The position numbers and the translations under genes are program-made. DNA of 64,000 nucleotides from Candidatus Magasanikiibacteriota bacterium (lineage in GTDB: Bacteria > Patescibacteria > ABY1 > Magasanikbacterales > 2-02-FULL-50-9b), in NCBI GenBank assembly GCA_903893485.1, contig CAITMK010000012.1, positions 62,001 to 126,000 of the forward strand. Reading direction: 5' to 3'. The notes under the pieces are model-generated. The model was not told the DNA's origin and did no database searches. It worked only from the letters and a program-made list of their open reading frames with translations. How positions within the stretch are numbered: position 1 is the stretch's first letter; the number at the start of each line of letters is the position of its first letter. Below, piece after piece: positions 25,813-33,059 of the stretch.

Positions 25813-26694
25813 ATGAATTTGTATATTCGCTTTGACAGTGCATCGTCGGGCGCTTTTACCAATCTGCACATCCTCGGCGGGGCTGAGGCCACCGTCAATG
25901 GCGAGCCGTTCGATGCCATGAATGAAACGCATCTCATGGAGGCGCTGAAGCTTGTGAAACTGCCGCGCAACGTGCGGCGCGGCCTTCTGAAAGTCGGGTT
26001 TTTCAAGCCCGATGAGCCGCATCTTGGAGATCCGAATGATCGCGTGATCGACTTCACGCACGCGATCGGGACTCCCGAAGGTGATTTCGAACCACTTGCG
26101 CCGCACACGGTGCGGGCACGCACGACGGCCAACATCGCCGTGGTGCGCAATCCCCGCAAGGGATCGATGCAGTTCGCGGCGCGTGCCTCGGATTCCTGGA
26201 TTGGCGTTTTGCGCGTTTACGCGCTTGGTCGCATCCAGCCGGTGGCCATGTTTTTCATCCATTTGGGTCGCGGCTGCGTGCTGCCACGGCAGGGCGGCAA
26301 GAGCGTCTTCGAGACCATCAAACAGTGGTGCCTCGATCAGGAGTTGGGCATCGTGCGGTCGGAGCTGACGATTTCGGGTGGCATTGGCCCGTGCTGCTAC
26401 CGGTTTGAGGACGCCACCAAGCTGAAGGGAGAAGTTTTCGCGCGTTACGGCGAAACGGGCGAGCGGATCATCGGCAAATCCGGCGACGACCCCCGCGACT
26501 CGTTCGACATGCACGGCTTGATCCGCGAGGAGTTCGAAGGTGTGTTTGGGAAGATCCCTGAGCATCTCATTCAGGTGTTCCAGGAACCGACCTTCTGCTG
26601 TGCGTGCCATCCTGCGGAGGGCAGCGATTTTGCGCTGAACTCCCAGGTGCGCTCGAAAAAAACGCGCCGCGACCTGTACCTCGTGGAAGTGTAA
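25813..26694 (+). CDS. Divergent YfiH/PgeF-like (laccase-domain) protein
   Basis: The 293-residue protein has the C-terminal order of the YfiH/PgeF family (polyphenol-oxidase domain, reported to hydrolyse or phosphorylyse purine nucleosides or edit peptidoglycan precursors). IHLGRG stands in place of VHAGWRG, GGIGPCCYRFE matches the IGPCCxEV loop, and a CHPAEGSDFALNSQ...TRRD tail matches FFSYRR..TGR. The usual TADC segment, which supplies a metal-binding Cys, reads RASDSW, so zinc-site chemistry may be lost or changed. ATG 25813 (MNLYIRF) has a GAGG 6 nt upstream; ATG 25801 is an alternative. GC-rich codons, its own promoter and its own terminator place it with the orphan units. Confidence 0.6.
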   Translation: MNLYIRFDSASSGAFTNLHILGGAEATVNGEPFDAMNETHLMEALKLVKLPRNVRRGLLKVGFFKPDEPHLGDPNDRVIDFTHAIGTPEGDFEPLAPHTVRARTTANIAVVRNPRKGSMQFAARASDSWIGVLRVYALGRIQPVAMFFIHLGRGCVLPRQGGKSVFETIKQWCLDQELGIVRSELTISGGIGPCCYRFEDATKLKGEVFARYGETGERIIGKSGDDPRDSFDMHGLIREEFEGVFGKIPEHLIQVFQEPTFCCACHPAEGSDFALNSQVRSKKTRRDLYLVEV

Positions 26695-26711
26695 CCACCG
26701 CCGCTACAACT

Positions 26712-26766
26712 CTGACCGCTCACGTTCTATTCGGAATGCGTGAGCGGTCGGGGTTCTTTTTTTTTG
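26712..26766 (+). terminator. Terminator of the YfiH-like gene
   Basis: Eleven-base stem GACCGCTCACG/CGTGAGCGGTC, then a T-rich tail. Confidence 0.85.
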
Positions 26767-26780
26767 CCGCAGGCGCAAAA

Positions 26781-26822
26781 ATAAAAATCCACCTGGAGCC
26801 CGCGCGGATGCGTGGGGCAGGT
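26781..26822 (-). terminator. Terminator of the 26853 gene, copy 1 of a repeat
   Basis: Stem CCACCTG/CAGGTGG with a GC-rich loop, T-rich on the minus strand. The sequence is nearly identical to 27426-27468. Confidence 0.75.
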
Positions 26823-26852
26823 GGGGCGTGTAGCAGGCGGCGTGGCGCCGGC

Positions 26853-27332
26853 CTATTCGGGGTTGGTGTCCAGGAAGGCGCTAAACAGCTCGAAGAGTGC
26901 AGTGAACACATCTGTCGGGTTGATCAGCAATCCGTTCTGGCCGATGTGTCGCTTCATCCACGACCGCAAGGAGCGCGGCGGCTCAAGCGACGAGATCATG
27001 AAGCGCATGATTGACCATTGCGCATCATCACTACATTCCAGCATGAGCGAATTCGCCATTTCGGGCTCGTCGCGCTTCATCCAGGTGAATGACACGCAGA
27101 AGCCGCAGTAGATCGTCGCGCGACGGTGGATCGAAATGCTGTGTCTGCACGCGTAACCGTGCTTCACGAGTGAAAAAATCGAGGCGTGTGGATCCTCGCT
27201 GTTTTTCCAGTCAGCATCCGGCCAAAGGCGCAATTGTTTCAGGGCATCCTCGAGCGTTTTTTGGGCGCGCAAGGTTTTTTCCGTCAGCGCAAATTGCTGC
27301 GGAGACGGGATGGTATGGGTCGTTGTGCTCAT
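26853..27332 (-). CDS. Orphan protein, Shine-Dalgarno-led unit
   Basis: The 159-residue product is not recognised. It has no signal peptide or membrane helix and contains six cysteine- or tryptophan-bearing blocks such as CRHSISIHRRATIYCGFC. The start at 27332 (MSTTTHTI) has GGAGG 7 nt upstream. The promoter is TTGACA-17 bp-TAGCTT on the minus strand (27390-27362). The helical C-terminal third ends in ALFELFSAFLDTNPE. It is transcribed alone, ending in a terminator that its upstream neighbour also has in almost the same sequence. Confidence 0.72.
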   Translation of the reverse strand: MSTTTHTIPSPQQFALTEKTLRAQKTLEDALKQLRLWPDADWKNSEDPHASIFSLVKHGYACRHSISIHRRATIYCGFCVSFTWMKRDEPEMANSLMLECSDDAQWSIMRFMISSLEPPRSLRSWMKRHIGQNGLLINPTDVFTALFELFSAFLDTNPE

Positions 27333-27361
27333 GGGTTCCTCCGGGTTGAGAGCTTGGTAAT

Positions 27362-27390
27362 AAGCTACCATAATTTTCGATATTTGTCAA
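27362..27390 (-). promoter_or_regulatory. Promoter of the 26853 orphan gene
   Basis: On the minus strand TTGACA (27390-27385), 17 bp, TAGCTT (27367-27362). Confidence 0.7.
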
Positions 27391-27425
27391 GCATCTTAGA
27401 GTGTTGCTTGGACGATTGAATTGAT

Positions 27426-27468
27426 AAAAAAATCCACCTGGAGCCTACGCGGATGCGTGGGGCAGGTG
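27426..27468 (-). terminator. Terminator of the 27490 gene, copy 2 of a repeat
   Basis: Differs from the copy at 26781-26822 at only a couple of loop positions; same CCACCTG/CAGGTGG stem. Confidence 0.75.
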
Positions 27469-27489
27469 GTGAGCGATAAGCGTCTTCGA

Positions 27490-28164
27490 CTAGGTGTTCA
27501 ACTTGTCGAAAAGCTGTTGCAGATGCTGGCCGTGATTGTGCTCGACGAACGTCGTCCAATTCTTGAGGCGATCGACATTGCCGAGCGCGTAGTAATGGTT
27601 CGAACGAGTGAACACGGCATCTCCGTCTGTTTTGGTATTGCAGTGACCGAGGTGTGTTAAGCTCACGATGTGTTCCATTGAGAGTTTAAACCGTCGAATT
27701 CTCGATAGTTCGCTGTTTGGATCGACCATTTCCGCGCTGCCATCTTCGTCAATCCTCAGCTGGCCGCAACGAGGCTCCTCGGCAACGTGCAGCTTCAAGC
27801 TCCAGGGCGCGGCCTTGGGTAGTTCATAGGCCATCAAGATGTGGAGCGAAAGTTCGATCGAGTCCCACAAATCACCAACTGAATGATTGCAGCGGATGAA
27901 CAGTGCCTTGCTTGCAATCGCCGCGTCGAGATCACTCAGCAATTTGCTGAGGTCGGTCGCGCGCTCACGATAGCCTTCGAACGAACGATGGTCGTCGAGC
28001 GTGTGCCACAGCAGCACTGCATCAAGCACCTTGTCGCCAGTCGTGGCGCCCATGAGCAGCTTGTCGTGCAAACGCCGCCGCCGCTTGTACTGCCTCACGG
28101 CAGCCGAGCTCAGTCGCACTTCAACATTGCGGATCGTATTCAGAGAACGTTGCGTGATTGACAT
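27490..28164 (-). CDS. Orphan protein, Shine-Dalgarno-led unit
   Basis: The 224-residue product is not recognised. The N-terminus is a basic helix (VRQYKRRRRLHDKLL), followed by mixed helices and a strand-rich middle (APWSLKLHVAEEPRCGQLRIDEDG). Several His/Cys residues occur in the C-terminal half, but no ordered metal motif. Start at 28164 (MSITQRSL) is set by GGAGG 8 nt upstream; the longer frame to 28194 would run over the promoter. The promoter is TTGACA-17 bp-TTAAAT on the minus strand and its -35 overlaps the divergent tyrS -35. Confidence 0.72.
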   Translation of the reverse strand: MSITQRSLNTIRNVEVRLSSAAVRQYKRRRRLHDKLLMGATTGDKVLDAVLLWHTLDDHRSFEGYRERATDLSKLLSDLDAAIASKALFIRCNHSVGDLWDSIELSLHILMAYELPKAAPWSLKLHVAEEPRCGQLRIDEDGSAEMVDPNSELSRIRRFKLSMEHIVSLTHLGHCNTKTDGDAVFTRSNHYYALGNVDRLKNWTTFVEHNHGQHLQQLFDKLNT

Positions 28165-28192
28165 TGCTTGGGCCCTCCATTGGCCTGGGAGC

Positions 28193-28243
28193 ATTTAATC
28201 ATGAGAGTGTGCGATTGTCAATCCTCCCGCTTTCCGCTATTAT
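28193..28243. promoter_or_regulatory. Divergent promoters for the 27490 gene and tyrS, sharing a -35
   Basis: Minus strand: TTGACA (28221-28216), 17 bp, TTAAAT (28198-28193). Plus strand: TTGTCA (28215-28220), 17 bp, TATTAT (28238-28243). The two -35 hexamers share five bases, so RNA polymerase could not use both at once. Confidence 0.65.
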
Positions 28244-28264
28244 GGCTTTATATCGAACGTTTTT

Positions 28265-29473
28265 ATGGCTCAAATCTCAACCGACAAGAAAAAAATTGCA
28301 GAATTGCTGGATCGTGGCGTTGCCGAAGTTATTGTGCGCGAGGATTTGGAAAAGAAATTGGCAAGCGGCCAGCAGCTGCGCGTGAAATTGGGTATTGATC
28401 CAACGTCGCCGAATTTGCATCTGGGTCGCTCGATTCCGCTGCTCAAGTTGCGCGACTTCCAGCAGCTCGGCCACAAAATTGTTTTTATTGTTGGTGATTT
28501 TACGGGCATTATTGGTGACACGTCGGACAAAGACGCGGAGCGCCCGATGCTGACCGAAGAAACGATCGCGAAAAATTTGGAAACCTACGTGGCGCAGGCC
28601 GGCAAAATTATTAATTTGGACGAGGCGGAGATTCATTTTAATTCCGCATGGCTCGGCAAACTCGGCTTCAAGGAAATCGGCGAGCTCGCAAACATTTTTA
28701 GTGTCGCGGAATTTGTGGCGCGCGAAAATATCGCCAAGCGCCTGGACACCGGCAAGCGCGTGAGCCTGCGCGAAATGCTGTACCCGCTCATGCAGGGGTA
28801 CGATTCCGTTGCGGTGAAGGCAGACGTTGAGCTCGGCGGCACGGACCAGCGATTTAATGTTTTGGCGGGCCGCACCATTCAGCCGCACTACGGCCAGGCG
28901 GCGCAGAATATTGTTTTGAATCCGCTGATTAACGGGTTGGATGGGCGCAAGATGTCGAGCAGTTGGGGGAATGCGATTAATTTATTGGATGCGCCGGCGG
29001 ATATGTACGGCAAAGTGATGTCGTTGCTCGACGAATTGGTTTTGGAATATTTTATGTGCGCGACGCGTGTGGAGATGGCGGAAATTACTGCGATGCAGGA
29101 GCAATTGGCTGGCGGCACAAATCCGCGTGATCTGAAAATGCGTTTGGGTCGCGAATTGGTAACGATGTACCATGGTGCGGATGCTGCAGCGGCAGCCGAG
29201 GAACATTTTAAAACTGTGCACCAGCAAGGCGGCGTGCCGGAGGATATTCCAGAAATGAAAGTCGATTGGACGCAGGCGCCACTCGTGGATGTTTTAGTTG
29301 AATCAAAATTGTGTTCAAGCAAATCCGACGCCCGCCGCCAGATTACGGAAGGTGGTGTGAAGGTTGATGGCGTTGTGGTTGAGGATGTCGGGGCGATGGT
29401 TGATTTGAGTGGAAAGAGCGAAGGCGTTTTGGTGCAGAAGGGGAAGAGATGGTTTGTGAAAATAGTGTCTTGA
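28265..29473 (+). CDS. tyrS: Tyrosyl-tRNA synthetase
   Basis: The 402-residue class I synthetase charges tRNA-Tyr. It has the HIGH-like motif PNLHLGRS (about residues 48-55) and KMSSS (about 231-235). A C-terminal S4 RNA-binding domain contains KSDARRQITEGGVKVDG. The HLGR and KMSSS forms place it in the TyrRZ-like subgroup. A Shine-Dalgarno sequence is absent. The next gene starts 2 nt after the stop, so the AT-rich block beyond may be transcribed from the tyrS promoter. Confidence 0.97.
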   Translation: MAQISTDKKKIAELLDRGVAEVIVREDLEKKLASGQQLRVKLGIDPTSPNLHLGRSIPLLKLRDFQQLGHKIVFIVGDFTGIIGDTSDKDAERPMLTEETIAKNLETYVAQAGKIINLDEAEIHFNSAWLGKLGFKEIGELANIFSVAEFVARENIAKRLDTGKRVSLREMLYPLMQGYDSVAVKADVELGGTDQRFNVLAGRTIQPHYGQAAQNIVLNPLINGLDGRKMSSSWGNAINLLDAPADMYGKVMSLLDELVLEYFMCATRVEMAEITAMQEQLAGGTNPRDLKMRLGRELVTMYHGADAAAAAEEHFKTVHQQGGVPEDIPEMKVDWTQAPLVDVLVESKLCSSKSDARRQITEGGVKVDGVVVEDVGAMVDLSGKSEGVLVQKGKRWFVKIVS

Positions 29474-29475
29474 AT

Positions 29476-29757
29476 ATGGCCTCCGAAGATTACGATAAAG
29501 CAAAACAAATCGTCAAAGATTATACACTTGGAAAAGTCAGTGGAGAAGATAATAAATTACGAGCAGCTTGCGCCTTGTTAGAATCTGAAACTTTTACTCT
29601 GATTGAGAAAGCGATTAGAGATGGGATTGATTCGAATGAATTGCTCGCCAAGTCTAACCAGGTATATTCCGACAGAATGCGTACATTAACATTTGCGCTT
29701 GTCCTGATCGGAGCTATACAAATCATAGTTTCCGTTACCGGATTATTTTTAAAATAG
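29476..29757 (+). CDS. Small C-tail-anchored membrane protein
   Basis: The 93-residue product is not recognised. It has a charged helical region (residues 1-65) and one hydrophobic helix at the C-terminus (TFALVLIGAIQIIVSVTGLFL). ATG 29476 (MASEDYDK) is used because it lies 2 nt after the tyrS stop; an in-frame ATG at 29449 lies inside tyrS. Codons are AT-rich with AGA and ATA, unlike tyrS. It stands first in a run of three such genes with 3-12 nt gaps, suggesting an acquired operon placed behind tyrS. Confidence 0.75.
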   Translation: MASEDYDKAKQIVKDYTLGKVSGEDNKLRAACALLESETFTLIEKAIRDGIDSNELLAKSNQVYSDRMRTLTFALVLIGAIQIIVSVTGLFLK

Positions 29758-29760
29758 AGT

Positions 29761-30591
29761 ATGTACTTAATTCTTCTCGCAATCAGTTTTGTTTTAGCTC
29801 AGGTTATAGCTCGCGGACTTTTTGATAGAAATTGGAGAGTAAAAGCACAGGAAAATGTCGATAGCATTAAAAATGAAAAAATATTTTGGTACCTGATGAG
29901 TCAGAAAGTAAATGCGGAAAAAGTTTTTTCTGCTTATTTGAGGACGAGAAATCAAAAAGACACTATTAGGGTTGGCGATTGTGTAATGGACGAATCTTCC
30001 GATAAAAATAATTTAAGAGCAAATGATCTTGATATAAGCACAATCATCGAGGGTGATAATATCTGGGTGATCAATTCTGAATTGAATCCAAAAATAGAGC
30101 AGAAAGAAAAAACTATCGATGATTTGTTGACTGAAAACAGAGTCCTTTTTTCAGAGGAAGAAATTCGCAAAAGTTTCAAGGTATATTTTGATGAGCATTT
30201 TTGGAACATTGATGAAGTACAAAAAAACTATAATCAATTCATGATCAATCATCTCGATGCGCTTATAAAATGTGACAAGACGGGTTTGGGGATTTGGAAA
30301 GTTTTAAAGGATTTTTCAGTTAACGAGCACAAATTTGAATTCGATCGTTGGGGTGAAAAACATATTGAATTTCTTGATTCTTTAAAATTGCTCCAAAATG
30401 ATATAAAAAGTTTCGTGATATTTTTTATTTGTGAAAAAATTGAAAATCCTAAGACCCTAAAGAAGGTGCTTACAGAATGGCAGCAGTTACAAATGCTTAG
30501 ATGGTGTGTGGTGGATTTTAGCTTGTGGGAAATTGGGAAGAATAAAATTCAGACAAGTGTGTGGCGGCTTACGACCTCTTTGTTTTTATAA
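29761..30591 (+). CDS. Membrane-anchored protein of unknown function
   Basis: The 276-residue product has one N-terminal hydrophobic helix (MYLILLAISFVLAQVIA) and a long charged cytoplasmic or extracellular part. Residues about 100-145 look like a coiled coil (IEQKEKTIDDLLTENRVLFSEEEIRKSF). The C-terminal third is helical and rich in Trp and aromatic residues. No enzyme motif is seen and I do not recognise the family. It sits between a small membrane protein and a trypsin-like peptidase, so it may form a membrane complex with them; this is inference from order and shared codon style only. Confidence 0.72.
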   Translation: MYLILLAISFVLAQVIARGLFDRNWRVKAQENVDSIKNEKIFWYLMSQKVNAEKVFSAYLRTRNQKDTIRVGDCVMDESSDKNNLRANDLDISTIIEGDNIWVINSELNPKIEQKEKTIDDLLTENRVLFSEEEIRKSFKVYFDEHFWNIDEVQKNYNQFMINHLDALIKCDKTGLGIWKVLKDFSVNEHKFEFDRWGEKHIEFLDSLKLLQNDIKSFVIFFICEKIENPKTLKKVLTEWQQLQMLRWCVVDFSLWEIGKNKIQTSVWRLTTSLFL

Positions 30592-30603
30592 ATTTAACTA
30601 AAT

Positions 30604-31459
30604 ATGGAGCCAAACACCTTTCTGAAACAACTCTTGTTTTCTACTGTTCGCATAGAGGCGGATACTGATGACGCTGGAAAGAAAAGTGTTGGAACCGGTT
30701 TTCTTGTGGCAAAAAAGATAAGCGATTCCGAACAGCAAATTTTTCTCATAACCAATAAACATGTCATTGCAAGAGCAGATGAGGTTGGAAAAATTATAGG
30801 CAAATTTGGTAAGGCACGTTTTTCATTTGTAAAAAGTGAAAAATAATAGCCCGAAATTAGGTAATTCAGTTGTAATAAATGTCGATGCTTTAACGGATAT
30901 GTTTTTCCAGCATCCGGATGAAAATGTTGATCTGGCGATATGCAATATTTCTGAGTTATACAACCAATTAAATCAAGGTAAACAAAATATTTTTATCAGA
31001 ACTATTCCTATCGAAATGATTCCAGCGGAAAATGAAAATTTTGATGCCATTGAAGACGTTTTGTTCGTTGGCTATCCAAACGGAATCTTTGATCAGAAAA
31101 ATCATTTGCCAGTTATGAGACGAGGGATTACTGCCTCTGCGTATGATGTTGATTTTAATGGCGGTAAAAAATTTCTTATTGATGCGCAGGTTTTTCCTGG
31201 TTCAAGCGGAAGTCCTGTTTTTATCAAAGAGCAAAATTTAAGAAATGGTACATTAAAACTTGGTGTAGAAAGATATTTTTTTGTTGGCGTCATTTCAAAG
31301 GTATTTCATAGGATTGAAACCGGTGATCTGGTTGAATCAACCGTCCCCACAAGTTTTGTGGCTAATAGTTTTTCGATCAAACAGATGATTGGACTGGGTA
31401 TTTGCGAAAAATCAAATCAAATTTTTGAGCTAATCGAACTCATAAATAGAGTCAGCTAA
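30604..31459 (+). pseudogene. Trypsin-like serine peptidase, broken by a one-base frameshift
   Basis: Two frames together make a chymotrypsin-fold peptidase. The first frame (30604-30846) has GTGFLVAKK and ITNKHV with the catalytic His. The second (to 31459) has ENVDLAICNI with the catalytic Asp, DVLFVGYPNG, and PGSSGSPVF with the catalytic Ser. The second frame is closed upstream at 30830, so the shift must lie within about 30833-30845. Removing one A from the A5 run at 30839-30843 restores one continuous frame. The peptidase would be about 284 residues without a signal peptide, hence cytoplasmic or membrane-associated. Sequencing error, phase variation or true decay are all possible. Confidence 0.78.
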
Positions 31460-31476
31460 TTCTTGCTTGTCGTGAC

Positions 31477-31482
31477 TAAAGT
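31477..31482 (+). promoter_or_regulatory. -10 box (TAAAGT) of the 31492 gene
   Basis: TAAAGT lies 9 nt before ATG 31492; no clear -35. Confidence 0.45.
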
Positions 31483-31491
31483 AATAGGTTT

Positions 31492-31959
31492 ATGCTCGCC
31501 TCATTTCTCCAATCCCTCACCACCTCCATCCTCGCGCTCTTCCGCCAAGACGCGAATTTTAAAAACACCCTTCCGCTCCACGATTATCACGGGTTTCAAA
31601 AAGCGCGCATTCCATCTGCGACGCTCGCTGCAATCGCTGCGGCGCACACTGTGAATCCCGACGAGCTCCAGGCCGAATGGGTTGTGGTGACGCAGGATTT
31701 GTTGAGCGAAATTCATTGCCACCTGCGCTCGCGCGCGTATTGCATCGTGATGGGCGCGGCCGAGCATGTGCCGGACCCGGCGCGCGCGTTTGTGTTTTTG
31801 CATGATGCGTGGATGCCCGTCGTGGCCGGCCAAACCATCGACATCCCGCCCGGCGCTGCGCACGGCTTCACCATCCACCCTGGCGGCACGCTCCACTTTT
31901 TGTCCGTCCAAACTCCGCCTATCGAAAGCGCGGCAGGGGATGATTATGAAAAAGTGTGA
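31492..31959 (+). CDS. Cupin-like protein
   Basis: The 155-residue protein has a small beta-barrel pattern in its second half: IHCHLRSRAYCIVMG, a Gly turn, then GQTIDIPPGAAHGFTIHPGG and LHFLSVQTPPI. This matches the two cupin motifs, with candidate metal ligands His-x-His and a later His. The N-terminal 50 residues are helical. It is not tied to a pathway. Many cupins in compact genomes bind metals or modify sugars. Codons are GC-rich although the start has no Shine-Dalgarno sequence. Confidence 0.7.
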   Translation: MLASFLQSLTTSILALFRQDANFKNTLPLHDYHGFQKARIPSATLAAIAAAHTVNPDELQAEWVVVTQDLLSEIHCHLRSRAYCIVMGAAEHVPDPARAFVFLHDAWMPVVAGQTIDIPPGAAHGFTIHPGGTLHFLSVQTPPIESAAGDDYEKV

Positions 31960-31986
31960 TATTCTATACGTAGTTAATTTTAGAAT

Positions 31987-32352
31987 ATGCCAGATCCGAA
32001 ATTTCCAAACCCAACCGAGCGCATACCTCTCAGTAAAGAAGACGAAAGAGGTTTGTCCGTTGCCAAGCGAGTTCTCGAAACGCTCATGACCGCCTCCGAT
32101 GAACTGCCGGAGGAATTTATTGTAAATCATGGCGACTACAAATTTAGAGGCACGTGGTTTCAAGGCGCGTTTTCGGCTTGCGCCTCGGTTGCAGAAATTT
32201 TAAACGATGAAGATTTTGAAAAAGAAGTTCAAGCGGCTATAACAAAACGAAGAGCAAAATCAGATACCGATCGCACCACGCGGCAGGAAATTATCGATGC
32301 TGAAGATTTAGTTAATCGTGCGCTGAAGAAAATTGAAAAAGCACTTGGATAA
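31987..32352 (+). CDS. Unrecognised small acidic/helical protein
   Basis: The 121-residue product is not recognised. It is charged and mainly helical, starting MPDPKFPNPTERIPLSKEDERG and ending with a Lys/Glu helix (DLVNRALKKIEKALG). No signal peptide or membrane segment is visible. There is no Shine-Dalgarno sequence; TATTCT and TATACG lie 16-21 nt upstream. It could be a small regulatory or nucleic-acid-associated protein but nothing confirms that. Confidence 0.65.
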   Translation: MPDPKFPNPTERIPLSKEDERGLSVAKRVLETLMTASDELPEEFIVNHGDYKFRGTWFQGAFSACASVAEILNDEDFEKEVQAAITKRRAKSDTDRTTRQEIIDAEDLVNRALKKIEKALG

Positions 32353-32357
32353 GTTTT

Positions 32358-32363
32358 TATAAT
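32358..32363 (+). promoter_or_regulatory. -10 box (TATAAT) of the 32370 gene
   Basis: Perfect TATAAT 6 nt before ATG 32370, so ATG 32367 would be too close to the transcription start. Confidence 0.6.
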
Positions 32364-32369
32364 CATATG

Positions 32370-32873
32370 ATGACCCCGGCACGCCTTGCGACGCAAAAAA
32401 TAATTGTACTCACACTGCTTTATGCTTTTTTAGTCGTCGGTATTGTAGGGCTCGCACGCGCAGTATACGATAGTCATGCGCAGTATCGTACGGAATGGAT
32501 CGCGGACCGTGCAACAGTTACTTCACTTTCGGTGCGGACCATTTCTTCGGGGGACCGCGCAGGTAGAACTCCGGATCTTGTTGCGGATGTTATCTATTCA
32601 TATATTGTCGGCGACGTAGCACTCGAAGGTGCTGCTACTGATGAAACATTGTTATCTGACACTTCAAATAATGAAAAATATGTACGCGACAAATATGTAA
32701 CAGGCGCGAAAATCACCATTTTTTATGCGGCTAATGATTTCAAAAAAACAACACTTGAATCGCCAGATCAATTGCGTTCAGATTTTATAATGTACACGAC
32801 GCTTCTCGGTGTAATGTGTCTGATTTTAATAGTAGCGATCTGTATTCACGTGCGCCGATGCCGGCACCCTTGA
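32370..32873 (+). CDS. DUF3592-like two-helix membrane protein
   Basis: The 167-residue protein has hydrophobic helices at about residues 11-32 and 142-162. Between them lies a strand-rich loop (ADRATVTSLSVR, LVADVIYSYIVGD, GAKITIFYAANDFKKT), the layout of DUF3592 proteins, in which the loop folds as a small beta domain outside the membrane. Function of the family is unknown. ATG 32370 is preferred over 32367 on -10 spacing. A second DUF3592-like gene of the same design lies at 33739, on the other side of an orphan unit. Confidence 0.72.
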   Translation: MTPARLATQKIIVLTLLYAFLVVGIVGLARAVYDSHAQYRTEWIADRATVTSLSVRTISSGDRAGRTPDLVADVIYSYIVGDVALEGAATDETLLSDTSNNEKYVRDKYVTGAKITIFYAANDFKKTTLESPDQLRSDFIMYTTLLGVMCLILIVAICIHVRRCRHP

Positions 32874-32898
32874 CATTTTCGAAAAAAACTGCTATCTT
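32870..32898 (+). promoter_or_regulatory. Promoter of the 33060 orphan gene
   Basis: TTGACA, 17 bp, TATCTT; the -35 overlaps the last codon of the preceding gene. It leaves a leader of about 155 nt. Confidence 0.65.
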
Positions 32899-32924
32899 TT
32901 TATACAATCTGGCCAAACCGTGCT

Positions 32925-33036
32925 GGAGGGAGATGTCCATGAATAGTTCCTAGTAGTATTCATCTTTTGCCTACCAAGGCTACAGATAAAAATGCGTGAC
33001 ACGGTGTCACTCTGACCGCTCTGTGGCCACAAGCCA
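32925..33036 (+). promoter_or_regulatory. Leader of the 33060 gene with mini-ORF and hairpins
   Basis: GGAGGG (32925-32930) stands 8 nt before ATG 32939, which opens a four-codon frame (MNSS, stop 32951). Small hairpins follow (TGACAC/GTGTCA near 33000, TGTGGC/GCCACA near 33022). It may be a translated upstream ORF or the remnant of another gene start. Confidence 0.4.
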
Positions 33037-33059
33037 CAAGCGTAAATCGGAGGAACATC

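Noticed and set aside
25684..26610. 308-codon minus-strand frame opposite the YfiH-like gene
   Set aside because: It runs into valS, has no start signals, and the plus strand shows family motifs. Long antisense frames are common in GC-rich genes.
30604..31459. Programmed ribosomal frameshifting in the peptidase gene
   Set aside because: No classic slippery heptamer with downstream structure is seen, and A5 is short for transcriptional slippage. A plain one-base insertion is simpler.
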